From positions 1 to 64,000 of the forward strand of contig SVDC01000012.1 of the NCBI GenBank assembly GCA_015058045.1: a DNA stretch of 64,000 nt. Reading direction: 5' to 3'. The notes beneath the pieces were generated by a model. It was not told the DNA's origin. It saw only the letters and a program-made list of their open reading frames with translations, and searched no databases. The translations under genes and the position numbers were made by a program. Shown here one piece after another: positions 26,491 to 34,374 of this stretch. Every line of letters begins with the position of its first letter. Within the stretch, counting starts at the first letter, position 1. The DNA is from Cellulosilyticum sp. (GTDB taxonomy: Bacteria > Bacillota > Clostridia > Lachnospirales > Cellulosilyticaceae).

Positions 26491-27198
26491 ATATTTAATT
26501 AAAAGACTCCGAACATTATTAACTGTATATGTTTCTTTATCCCAAATCACACGTTGACTAATAATCCCATCTTGTACAAGCTTATCTATTCCACCTAACT
26601 TGTTAAGCAGGAATGGTACATTGGATAGTTTAATTAAGTCTCTTCTCTTCCAACTGTTAAAATCTAACTCAATGCCAAACTTTATAATCTTACTTACTGC
26701 CTCATATAATTTTTCATCTACTGTGTTTGTTAAGTCTTCTATATCATACTTTGTAAGCTGATTCCTTTCTATCAATGCCATTAGCTTATTAGCATATTCA
26801 GGATCTGTGGCATAACCAGCAGCTTGAATAGCTCGGCATGCTTTTTTATAATCCTTTTCACCTACTACTTCTTGATATCGCCTTGATTTAATAAGAAATG
26901 CTGAATGATCTTTAATGCTCTCTTGCCAAGTATCATAAGCTCTAAAACCGGCTGTAATATCAGTCCTCATGCCATCATAGTACTCTATTATTGATCCAGT
27001 CCATACTCTACCTCTCCAGCTTTTATTCGCTTTAATACCAAATAAGGCATTCCCCTCTCTAGTTAGACTACTATTTCCATCTCCACTTTCTAAAATAGCC
27101 TGCGCAATTGTAAGAGAAGCTAAGATTCTTGATTCCTTTGCATCTTCCTGAGCCATGGGTGCTACTTTCGCAATGAATTGTATTCTCGTATAAGTCAT
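26476..27198 (-). CDS. GH73-type glucosaminidase without signal peptide
   Basis: The 240-residue protein has a glucosaminidase domain (about 1-150): catalytic-Glu context LTIAQAILESGDGNSSL, NALFGIKANKSWRGRVW, FRAYDTWQESIKDHSAFL and QAAGYATDPEYANKL. This fits muramidase/FlgJ-like GH73 enzymes that cut the GlcNAc-MurNAc backbone. The C-terminal ~90 residues look like a helical binding module. There is no signal peptide, as for phage endolysins or mother-cell lysis enzymes. ATG at 27198 follows GGGGGGAAGTAGTCAG. It is divergent from sigK, with a sporulation-type -10 upstream (27247-27254). Confidence 0.87.
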   Translation of the reverse strand: MTYTRIQFIAKVAPMAQEDAKESRILASLTIAQAILESGDGNSSLTREGNALFGIKANKSWRGRVWTGSIIEYYDGMRTDITAGFRAYDTWQESIKDHSAFLIKSRRYQEVVGEKDYKKACRAIQAAGYATDPEYANKLMALIERNQLTKYDIEDLTNTVDEKLYEAVSKIIKFGIELDFNSWKRRDLIKLSNVPFLLNKLGGIDKLVQDGIISQRVIWDKETYTVNNVRSLLIKYAARL

Positions 27199-27246
27199 CT
27201 GACTACTTCCCCCCTATCTATCTTTTATATTGAATACCTGTACTCC

Positions 27247-27254
27247 ATTGTATG
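27247..27254 (-). promoter_or_regulatory. Possible sigma-E-type -10 element of the glucosaminidase gene
   Basis: CATACAAT on the minus strand matches the sigma-E -10 consensus CATACAnT and lies about 50 bases before the start codon. I found no convincing -35 at the right distance, so this is tentative. Confidence 0.35.
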
Positions 27255-27323
27255 TATGTACCCATTATCCTGTTAATGTGCAATAAAATATTTACATCAA
27301 AATTAACTCATCATAGTACACGC

Positions 27324-27351
27324 ACCAAATAATACACACTCTCATACACTA
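27324..27351 (+). promoter_or_regulatory. Sporulation promoter of sigK (sigma-K-like, -10 also fits sigma-E)
   Basis: AC (27324-27325), 17 bases, and CATACACTA (27343-27351) match AC-N17-CATAnnnTA. CATACACT also fits the sigma-E -10. In Bacillus sigK is read first by sigma-E and then by sigma-K itself. It lies 36 bases before the chosen start. Confidence 0.7.
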
Positions 27352-27387
27352 ATTATGAGCCCTTTTTCTTAGGAGGTGCGCAATACT

Positions 27388-28053
27388 ATGCTCCCAATAT
27401 TCTGCTTTTCCTATTTTAGTAGTATCTCTTCTTTTCCTCAACCTTTATCTATTGAAGAAGAAAAATATTATTTAGAACGCTATCAGTTAGGTGATGAAAC
27501 CGCTAAAAATATATTAATTGAACGCAATCTTAGGCTGGTTGCACATATTGTCAAAAAATATAATTCAGCAAATTCAGATATGGATGATCTTATCTCTATT
27601 GGTACAATAGGTCTTATTAAAGGTATAACTTCCTTTGATCCCAATAAATGCACAAGGCTTGCTACTTATGCAGCACGCTGTATTGAAAATGAAATCCTTA
27701 TGAGCATCCGTGCAGGTCGTAAGCAACGTTATGAGACCTCTCTTCAGGCACCTATTGGTATGGATCCTGAAGGTAATGAGATTAGCCTTTTGGATATATT
27801 ATGTACAGAAAATGATACGATTTTTGATCAAGTGGACTTAGAAATGGAAGTAAAAAAGTTATATCAACATATACGCAATATTTTAAAGCCTCGTGAGAAG
27901 GAAATTCTACTCTTACGCTATGGACTAAATAACCAAGAAGAAATGACACAACGTGAAATAGCACAATTAATGGGGATCTCTCGCTCTTATGTATCCCGTA
28001 TAGAGAAAAAAGCACTAAAAAAGCTTTGTAAGGAACTTCAAAAGAAAAATTGA
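27388..28053 (+). CDS. sigK: RNA polymerase sporulation sigma factor, sigma-K
   Basis: The 221-residue sigma-70 family protein has region 2 (IERNLRLVAHIVKKY; DDLISIGTIGLIKGITSFDP) and region 4 with a helix-turn-helix (TQREIAQLMGISRSYVSRIEKKALKKL). The hydrophobic N-terminus (IFCFSYFSSISSFPQPLS) before region 2 fits a pro-sequence cut by SpoIVFB. I use ATG at 27388, 11 bases after AGGAGG; GTG at 27376 abuts the Shine-Dalgarno. The gene is continuous, with no skin-type insertion. It directs late mother-cell genes, probably including dpaAB. Sigma-E is the closest alternative. Confidence 0.9.
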   Translation: MLPIFCFSYFSSISSFPQPLSIEEEKYYLERYQLGDETAKNILIERNLRLVAHIVKKYNSANSDMDDLISIGTIGLIKGITSFDPNKCTRLATYAARCIENEILMSIRAGRKQRYETSLQAPIGMDPEGNEISLLDILCTENDTIFDQVDLEMEVKKLYQHIRNILKPREKEILLLRYGLNNQEEMTQREIAQLMGISRSYVSRIEKKALKKLCKELQKKN

Positions 28054-28090
28054 CAGCTTATAATCGTTATTCTAATATTGCTTTTAATCA

Positions 28091-28130
28091 AAAAGGAACT
28101 AACCTATCTTTAGGTTAGTTCCTTTTTTCT
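28091..28130. terminator. Bidirectional terminator between sigK and rnjA
   Basis: AAAAGGAACTAACCTA (28091-28106) pairs perfectly with 28111-28126 around TCTT, with T-runs on both strands. Confidence 0.93.
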
Positions 28131-28134
28131 ACAA

Positions 28135-29805
28135 TTAAACTTCCATAATAATTGGTAAAATCATTGGACTACGTTTTGTTTTTTGCCATACGAATTCACG
28201 TAAGTCATCTTTAACAATTGTTTTGATTTGTGACCATTCTACAATGTGTTTATCTTCACAACGATCTAATGCTCTTCTAACAACTGCTTTTGCTTCATCC
28301 ATCAGATTTTCCGCTTCTCTTACATAGACGAAACCACGAGAAATAATATCTGGTCCTGCTACCACAATACCTGATTCTTTTTCTAATGTCATCACTACGA
28401 TTAATAGACCATCTTGAGATAAGTGTTTACGATCTCTTAGAACAATATTACCAACATCCCCAACACCAAGTCCATCTACTAGCACCTGACCAGATGGTAC
28501 ATTTCCAGCTGTCTTAATATGATCTGAAGCAAGCTCAATCACTTCACCGATTGAAGCAATAACAATATTATTGCGTTTCATTCCAAGTTCCATAGCAAGT
28601 TCCGCATGTTTTTGTAAATGACGATACTCACCATGAACTGGAATAAAGTATTTTGGTCTTACCAATGTGTGAATGAGTTTAAGTTCTTCTTGAGCAGCAT
28701 GACCTGATACGTGAGTATCTTCACGAATTACTTTTGCCCCTTTTTTACATAATTCGTTAACCACTCTAGAAACTGTTTTTTCATTACCTGGGATAGGTGT
28801 TGAACTTAAAATAATAACATCACCAGGCTTAATCTCAATCTGTTTATGATCTGAAGTTGCCATTCTTGATAATGCAGCCATAGGCTCTCCTTGGCTTCCT
28901 GTCATAATAAGGACAATCTGATCATCACGATATCTTTTTACATCATTAATTTCAATGAGTGTATTTTCTGGAATCGCAAGATAACCTAATTCACTAGCTG
29001 TTTTTACAACATTCACCATACTACGCCCAATAACAGCTACTTTACGTTTATACTTATGGGCTGCATTGATAATTTGTTGCACACGGTCAATATTAGATGC
29101 AAAAGTTGCAACCATAATACGTTTATCTTGATTTGCAGTAAATACATCCTCAAATTTCTGTCCCACGATTTTTTCAGACTGTGTATATCCCGGTCTCTCT
29201 ACATTTGTACTGTCTGCCATAAGGGCAAGTACACGTTTCTTACCAATCTCTGCTAAACGATGTAAATCAAGTGGTGCACCACTTATTGGTGTGTAATCCA
29301 CTTTAAAGTCCCCTGTGTGAACCACTATTCCAAGTGGCGTCCAAATAGATAGCATCACTGCATCTGCAATACTATGATTTGAACGAATAAACTCTACTTT
29401 AAAGTTATTACCAAGTTTAATTGTCTCACCTTGCGCCACAACAATACGTTCTGTGGTTCTTAATAAATTATGCTCTTTTAGTTTATTTTCAACTAACCCC
29501 ATAGTGAGTTTGGTCGCATAAAGAGGTACATTTAACTCTTGCAAGATATATGGTAATCCACCAATATGATCTTCATGACCATGTGTTAGTACGATCCCTC
29601 TTACCTTCTGAATATTTTTTAATACGTACGTAATATCAGGAATAACTAAGTCGATTCCTAACATTTCATCTTCTGGAAATGCTAATCCACAATCCACAAT
29701 GAACATATCATCTTCATATTCGAATAGTGTCATGTTCTTTCCAATCTCGCCTAGTCCTCCCAATGGTATTATACGCAGTTTACTTTTAGCTTTTCTGGGT
29801 ACCAA
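28135..29805 (-). CDS. rnjA: Ribonuclease J
   Basis: The 556-residue metallo-beta-lactamase/beta-CASP nuclease has HGHEDHIGG (near 75), HTGDFKVDYTP, the beta-CASP block (MVATFASNIDRVQQI; VIIMTGSQGEPMAALSRM pattern read as VLIMTGSQGEP) and VSGHAAQEELK with PVHGEYRHL. It performs 5'-3' exo- and endonucleolytic mRNA decay and rRNA maturation. The start is TTG at 29805, 7 bases after GGAGG; no in-frame ATG lies nearby. It follows fur with a 32-base gap. This is the only RNase J in the window; the tepA-linked rnjB is absent from its usual position. Confidence 0.95.
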   Translation of the reverse strand: MVPRKAKSKLRIIPLGGLGEIGKNMTLFEYEDDMFIVDCGLAFPEDEMLGIDLVIPDITYVLKNIQKVRGIVLTHGHEDHIGGLPYILQELNVPLYATKLTMGLVENKLKEHNLLRTTERIVVAQGETIKLGNNFKVEFIRSNHSIADAVMLSIWTPLGIVVHTGDFKVDYTPISGAPLDLHRLAEIGKKRVLALMADSTNVERPGYTQSEKIVGQKFEDVFTANQDKRIMVATFASNIDRVQQIINAAHKYKRKVAVIGRSMVNVVKTASELGYLAIPENTLIEINDVKRYRDDQIVLIMTGSQGEPMAALSRMATSDHKQIEIKPGDVIILSSTPIPGNEKTVSRVVNELCKKGAKVIREDTHVSGHAAQEELKLIHTLVRPKYFIPVHGEYRHLQKHAELAMELGMKRNNIVIASIGEVIELASDHIKTAGNVPSGQVLVDGLGVGDVGNIVLRDRKHLSQDGLLIVVMTLEKESGIVVAGPDIISRGFVYVREAENLMDEAKAVVRRALDRCEDKHIVEWSQIKTIVKDDLREFVWQKTKRSPMILPIIMEV

Positions 29806-29837
29806 AGCTACACCTCCATATTTTTATATCTATATTT

Positions 29838-30272
29838 TTATTCTGAACAATCCTTACAAACGCCATAAAACATTACATTATGGTCATGTATTTTAAACTT
29901 ATATTTACTTTCGATTTCTTTTTCAATTTCATCTAATAAATCATCTTCAACTTCAAAAACCTTATTACATTCTTCACATATTAAATGATGATGATGATGA
30001 ACTGTATCTTCAGATGCTAGTTCAAACCGACTACATCCATCATCAAAATTTAAACGATCTACAATGCCCATCTCTTCAAAGAGCTGTACAGTACGATAAA
30101 CTGTAGCTAGTCCAATCTCAGGAAAATTTTCTTTAACTTTATCATAAATTTCCTCTGTTGATAAATGATCATTGCTATGTGCTAACAGTACATCTAATAC
30201 ACTACGACGTTGCATTGTTAATTTACAACCTTTTTCTTTTAATCTCTCTTTAAAATCAGTAGCGTTCATCAT
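29838..30272 (-). CDS. Fur/PerR family metalloregulator
   Basis: The 144-residue repressor has an N-terminal winged helix (KLTMQRRSVLDVLL; STEEIYDKV; IGLATVYRTVQLFEEMG) and a C-terminal metal domain with HHHHHLICEECNKV and CKDC, giving the paired-cysteine structural zinc site. It probably senses Fe2+, Mn2+/peroxide or Zn2+; I cannot assign Fur versus PerR versus Zur from sequence alone. It sits between DUF1292 and rnjA, the usual clostridial position. Start ATG at 30272, or the next ATG at 30269. Confidence 0.93.
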   Translation of the reverse strand: MMNATDFKERLKEKGCKLTMQRRSVLDVLLAHSNDHLSTEEIYDKVKENFPEIGLATVYRTVQLFEEMGIVDRLNFDDGCSRFELASEDTVHHHHHLICEECNKVFEVEDDLLDEIEKEIESKYKFKIHDHNVMFYGVCKDCSE

Positions 30273-30320
30273 TTTTATTCGCCCCTCACTCCTGTAAGAT
30301 TTCTTGCTAGGTCTAGAGGA

Positions 30321-30578
30321 CTAAACTTCAATATCATACTCATCACTTGCCATAAATTCAGTTGCAGCTTTTTTAAACTCATCCTCATCTTCAACAAGCA
30401 TGTATTCTACTTCTTCACCCTCATCGCTAACTTGCTTTAAAATAGTAGATATATCATCTTCATCTACTACTAAAATGTATTTCGTTTGATCAATCACAAC
30501 TTCATCTATGACTTCAAACCAAATTTCTTCATTAGTTTCTTCATCAATAAAACGAATTTTTTCAATTGCTTCTGACAT
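30321..30578 (-). CDS. DUF1292 family acidic protein
   Basis: The 85-residue, strongly acidic protein (RFIDEETNEEIWFEVIDEV; YMLVEDEDEF) matches the YrzB/DUF1292 family that follows ruvX in Firmicutes. Function unknown. ATG at 30578 lies 8 bases after GAAGGGA. Confidence 0.85.
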   Translation of the reverse strand: MSEAIEKIRFIDEETNEEIWFEVIDEVVIDQTKYILVVDEDDISTILKQVSDEGEEVEYMLVEDEDEFKKAATEFMASDEYDIEV

Positions 30579-30661
30579 GTCATTTTCCCTTCTTTAGTAG
30601 GCTCATAGTGTATGATACTGATGTTCTAATCTCATCGTATACTACAAGCTAGTATATCATT

Positions 30662-31081
30662 CTAGCACTTTGCATCTAAATAATTTTGCAAAATAATAGT
30701 TGCAGCTAATTTATCAATCACATTTTTTCTTTTCTGGCGACTCATATCTGCCTCTAAAAGAACATTTTCTGCTGCTACTGTACTTAATCTTTCATCCCAT
30801 GTCTCAACTGGGATTCTAAGTCTCGCTTCTAACTTTTCTTTAAACAGTAAAGTCTTTTCACCTCTTTCCCCTAATGTATTATTCATATTTTTAGGAAGTC
30901 CAAGGACAATCTTTTCAACCTTATACTCCTCACACAACTGTGCAATACGATTTAAAGTTGCTTTTAAATGCTCATCCTCTTGTCTTCTAATAATCTCTAA
31001 CCCTTGTGCTGTCCATCCCATTGGATCACTAACAGCAACTCCTGTGGTTTTTGTTCCAAAATCTAAACCTAAAATACGCAC
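30662..31081 (-). CDS. ruvX: Holliday junction resolvase-like protein (RuvX/YqgF)
   Basis: The 139-residue RNase H-fold protein has [18 protein letters not shown] with the first catalytic Asp, [17 protein letters not shown], and [17 protein letters not shown] followed by [18 protein letters not shown]. YqgF proteins process pre-16S rRNA ends and may also cut branched DNA. The start is GTG at 31081, after AGGAGGCCATC. A terminator-like hairpin lies just upstream, between it and ireB. Confidence 0.94.
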   Translation of the reverse strand: MRILGLDFGTKTTGVAVSDPMGWTAQGLEIIRRQEDEHLKATLNRIAQLCEEYKVEKIVLGLPKNMNNTLGERGEKTLLFKEKLEARLRIPVETWDERLSTVAAENVLLEADMSRQKRKNVIDKLAATIILQNYLDAKC

Positions 31082-31094
31082 GATGGCCTCCTAT

Positions 31095-31123
31095 AAAAAA
31101 GCTGTAGAGTCATCCCCTACAGC
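31095..31123 (-). terminator. Terminator-like hairpin inside the ireB-ruvX operon
   Basis: GCTGTAG (31101-31107) pairs with CTACAGC (31117-31123), and on the minus strand six T residues follow directly, then the ruvX Shine-Dalgarno. It has the form of a partial intrinsic terminator. Confidence 0.65.
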
Positions 31124-31128
31124 CCTCC

Positions 31129-31380
31129 TTAATGTTTTAGATAATAAGTGACAAGCTCTTCTAAAATCTCATCTCTCTCTAACTTACGAATTTTATTTCT
31201 AGCCCCATTATGGCTTGTGATATAAGTTGGGTCTCCGGACATAATATATCCTACTATTTGATTTACTGGATGATACCCTTTTTCGGCAAGTGCTTCATAT
31301 ACATCCAATAAGACTTCTCTTGTTGAAACCTTTTCAACGCCTTCTAAATGAAATTGCATTGTCTCATTCATATTATTCAT
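31129..31380 (-). CDS. ireB: IreB family regulatory phosphoprotein
   Basis: The 83-residue protein matches the IreB (formerly DUF965) family: TMQFHLEG near the N-terminus, [20 protein letters not shown] and [19 protein letters not shown]. In Enterococcus, IreB is phosphorylated by the kinase IreK and negatively affects cephalosporin resistance. I chose ATG at 31380 after GGAAGGTGAGCACG; a longer reading frame upstream has no support. The family partner alaS is not adjacent here. Confidence 0.92.
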   Translation of the reverse strand: MNNMNETMQFHLEGVEKVSTREVLLDVYEALAEKGYHPVNQIVGYIMSGDPTYITSHNGARNKIRKLERDEILEELVTYYLKH

Positions 31381-31476
31381 CGTGCTCACCTTCCAATAGC
31401 TCAACCTTTTATAGTATAAGTATACCATAATTTGTAACAAAACTATATATAATTTTAAAAAATATTTCTCTGTTTT

Positions 31477-32778
31477 TTACACTAATTTGCCATATAAAGT
31501 ATGTTCATCTATCATCTTTTCAATTTTTACTTTGCCAATTGTGTTTTCTAATGTTTCATCCCCTGCAACTTGAACACGTAAATAATTACTTGTATAACCT
31601 GCTACAAATCCAGATTGATGTTTTTCGAATAACACTTCCATCTCTTCGCCAATAAATTGATTCATAAATGACTGGCGTAATACTTGCTCCTCAGCGGCAA
31701 GTGCTTTTTCACGTTTTTCTTTGACTTCAGGTGCAATTTGATTTTTCATTTTTGCAGCTGGTGTTCCTTCACGTGGTGAGAATGGGAAAATATGAATTTG
31801 AGAAAGTTTAACGCGTTTTACAAACTCTAATGTCTCTTCAAATTCTTCATCTGTTTCTCCTGGGAATCCTACAATAATATCTGTTGTTAAAGCAACATCT
31901 GGCCAAAGTTCTCTTAAAGCTTCTACACTTTGTGCATATTCCTCTGTTGTATATTTACGATTCATACGCTTAAGTACACTATCACTACCACTTTGTAAAG
32001 ATAAGTGGAAATGGTGGCAAACTTTTGGCATGTCACGTAAAGCATTAATGAATTCTTCTGTAATTACAACAGGTTCAATAGAACTCATACGAATACGCTC
32101 AATTCCATCAATAGTATGAACTCTTTGAAGAAGTTTAATAAGATTTGTATCCCCTAAATCTTTTCCATAAGCCAAAACATGGATTCCTGTTAAAATAATT
32201 TCTTTAAAGCCAAGTCCTGCAAGTCTTTTCACTTCATCATATACTTGGTCTTCTTTTCTACTTCTAATACGTCCTCTTGTATATGGAATAATACAATAGC
32301 TACAATAATTATTACAACCTTCTTGAACTTTTACATAAACTCTTGTTCTTTCTCCAATATGAGAAATAGTCATTTCTTCAAATTCACGTACATCCATAAT
32401 ATTGGAAACAACATTAATGATTTCCTCTTGTCCTTGTTCATATTCTTCTACAAGTTCAACAATTTGATTACGTCTGTCAGTTCCTACAATAACATCAATT
32501 TCATTAACCTGTTCTCTAATTTTATCCCCTGCAATTTGCGCATAGCAGCCCATAGCTACTAATGTACTTGCTGGATTAATTTTTTTCGTTTTACGTAGCA
32601 TTTGTCTACATTTACGGTCACTAAGATGTGTTACCGTACAAGTATTTACTACATAAACATCGGCGTATTCATTGAAGTCTACGATTTCATATCCTACTTC
32701 TTTGAACTTTTCTAGTACGGCTTCTGTGTCGTATTGATTGACCTTACAGCCTAATGTATAACTTGCTACTTTTCTCAA
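31477..32778 (-). CDS. mtaB: tRNA t6A37 methylthiotransferase
   Basis: The 433-residue radical-SAM methylthiotransferase has SYTLGCKVNQYDTEA at the N-terminus (MtaB type rather than RimO or MiaB), further cluster cysteines NTCTVTH and GCYAQ, the radical SAM CNNYCSYC (near 147-154) and a C-terminal TRAM region. It converts t6A37 to ms2t6A in tRNA-Lys. The start is TTG at 32778, 8 bases after AGAGGTG. In Bacillus the gene (yqeV) follows rsmE; here iscS, thiI and cheY lie between. Confidence 0.94.
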   Translation of the reverse strand: MRKVASYTLGCKVNQYDTEAVLEKFKEVGYEIVDFNEYADVYVVNTCTVTHLSDRKCRQMLRKTKKINPASTLVAMGCYAQIAGDKIREQVNEIDVIVGTDRRNQIVELVEEYEQGQEEIINVVSNIMDVREFEEMTISHIGERTRVYVKVQEGCNNYCSYCIIPYTRGRIRSRKEDQVYDEVKRLAGLGFKEIILTGIHVLAYGKDLGDTNLIKLLQRVHTIDGIERIRMSSIEPVVITEEFINALRDMPKVCHHFHLSLQSGSDSVLKRMNRKYTTEEYAQSVEALRELWPDVALTTDIIVGFPGETDEEFEETLEFVKRVKLSQIHIFPFSPREGTPAAKMKNQIAPEVKEKREKALAAEEQVLRQSFMNQFIGEEMEVLFEKHQSGFVAGYTSNYLRVQVAGDETLENTIGKVKIEKMIDEHTLYGKLV

Positions 32779-32888
32779 TTTATCACCTCTAAATTATTGA
32801 CATTCTTTCCTTCAAACTATATGATACAATTAACTTGATTTTTATACTCAAACCAAGAAAATTCATATACTTAGAAGGAGTGTTGATT

Positions 32889-33128
32889 ATGAAGTCAATT
32901 TATATTACATTAAATTCTATAGAAAAAGTTAAACAGTTTGTTAATACCATTAATACATACGATAGTGAATTTGATCTTTCATCTGGTCGTTATATTATTG
33001 ATGCGAAATCTATTATGGGTATTTTTAGCCTAGATTTAAGTGCACCATTACGTCTTGATATTTATAATGATGACTGCTTAGAAGCTGTCAAACAAGCCCT
33101 AAATGAATTTATTATAGATCCAAACTAA
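32889..33128 (+). CDS. HPr-like protein lacking the phosphohistidine site
   Basis: The 79-residue protein resembles phosphocarrier HPr in its second half: IDAKSIMGIFSLDLS matches the Ser-46 segment (VNAKSIMGIMSL in typical HPr), followed by a similar C-terminal helix. The first half, where HPr has GLHARPA with the phosphorylated His-15, reads TLNSIEKVKQFVNTIN and has no histidine. It therefore cannot be a PTS carrier but might be a regulatory or structural relative. ATG at 32889 follows AAGGAGTGTTGATT. Monocistronic, opposite in direction to its neighbours. Confidence 0.75.
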   Translation: MKSIYITLNSIEKVKQFVNTINTYDSEFDLSSGRYIIDAKSIMGIFSLDLSAPLRLDIYNDDCLEAVKQALNEFIIDPN

Positions 33129-33156
33129 TCTGTCAAACTGAATCTTACTTTTTTAG

Positions 33157-33190
33157 AATAGGAATGATGCACTGCATCATTCCTATTTTT
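33157..33190. terminator. Bidirectional terminator between the HPr-like gene and thiI
   Basis: AATAGGAATGATG (33157-33169) pairs with CATCATTCCTATT (33175-33187), then TTT. The genes converge. Confidence 0.85.
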
Positions 33191-34374
33191 TAGCATTCAT
33201 AAACTTCTACTTCATCAATTGCCTTTTGCATCATCTCTTCAATGATATCATCTAATAATGCTTCTGATTTTTTAATATATTCAAGTTTTGGTTTTGTTTC
33301 TGGATGTTTTGCAACAAAAATGGTACAGCAATCTTCAAATGGTTGGATAGAAGTTTCAAATGTATCAATCTTCTTAGCGATTTGAACAATCTCTTCTTTA
33401 TCAAAACCAATAAGTGGTCTAAAGACTGGCATTGTAGCTGCATCATTGGTTACGACTAAACTATGCATTGTTTGACTTGCTACTTGCCCAATACTTTCCC
33501 CTGTAATAAGAGACATACTACCATTTTTCTTAGCAATCGCCTCAGCAATGTACATCATAATACGTCTCATAATGATTGTCAGTTCTTCATGTGGGCAACG
33601 CTCATAAATTTTAAGTTGAATATCTGTAAAGTTTACAACATGGAGTTTCATTTTACCTGTATACATAGCTACTTTTTTAGCTAAGTCTATTACCTTTTGT
33701 TTTGCGCGTTCGCTTGTATATGGTGGTGCATGGAAATATACAGCGTCTACTTCTACCCCACGTTTAGCAATCATCCAACCTGCAACTGGGCTATCGATTC
33801 CACCTGATAAGAGTAAAGTTGCTTTTCCATTTGTACCATATGGCATACCACCCGCACCCTTATAAGTATTGATATATACATACGTATGGTTACGTAATTC
33901 AACCATTAAAGTTACTTCTGGATGACGTACATCTACTTTTACCTGTTCTCCAAGTTCATCTAATAAGTAGCCGCCGATTTCACAGCTTACCTCCATAGAA
34001 GTCATTGGGAAACGTTTATCTGCACGTTTAGTATCTACTTTAAAAGTAATTTGCTGACCTTCTTTACATACTTCTTTCATTTGTACTAACGCAAGACGTT
34101 TAACCGCTTCAAAAGAAACTTCTTCTTCTTTTAAACCATAAGCAATTCCTACAATCCCAAAAATACGACCCAATTTATCTAATACTGTCTGAACATCAAT
34201 TGCTTCACTATCTACTGGCTCAACCATAATACGGCCTTGCTCTTTAGTAACAATAAATTCACCTAAATCTTTTAGGTTTCTTTTTACATTTGTTACAAGT
34301 TTATTTTCAAATAAATGTCTATTTTTACCTTTAATAGCTAACTCGCCATATTTAATTAAAAAAACGTTTTTCAC
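33190..34374 (-). CDS. thiI: tRNA 4-thiouridine synthase ThiI
   Basis: The 394-residue enzyme has the N-terminal ferredoxin-like/THUMP region (about 60-165) and the PP-loop LLLSGGIDSPVAGWMIAKRG (SGGIDS near 190). It adenylates uridine-8 of tRNA before sulfur transfer. The E. coli C-terminal rhodanese domain is absent, as in Bacillus ThiI, which takes sulfur from a dedicated desulfurase. The start GTG at 34374 overlaps the iscS stop by one base after GGAGGAAGGAAATA, so the two are coupled. Confidence 0.95.
   Translation of the reverse strand: MKNVFLIKYGELAIKGKNRHLFENKLVTNVKRNLKDLGEFIVTKEQGRIMVEPVDSEAIDVQTVLDKLGRIFGIVGIAYGLKEEEVSFEAVKRLALVQMKEVCKEGQQITFKVDTKRADKRFPMTSMEVSCEIGGYLLDELGEQVKVDVRHPEVTLMVELRNHTYVYINTYKGAGGMPYGTNGKATLLLSGGIDSPVAGWMIAKRGVEVDAVYFHAPPYTSERAKQKVIDLAKKVAMYTGKMKLHVVNFTDIQLKIYERCPHEELTIIMRRIMMYIAEAIAKKNGSMSLITGESIGQVASQTMHSLVVTNDAATMPVFRPLIGFDKEEIVQIAKKIDTFETSIQPFEDCCTIFVAKHPETKPKLEYIKKSEALLDDIIEEMMQKAIDEVEVYEC

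Noticed and set aside
29980..30005. Short ATG/ATC-type repeat inside the Fur-family gene
   Set aside because: It encodes a run of histidines (HHHHH) that belongs to the normal metal-binding region.
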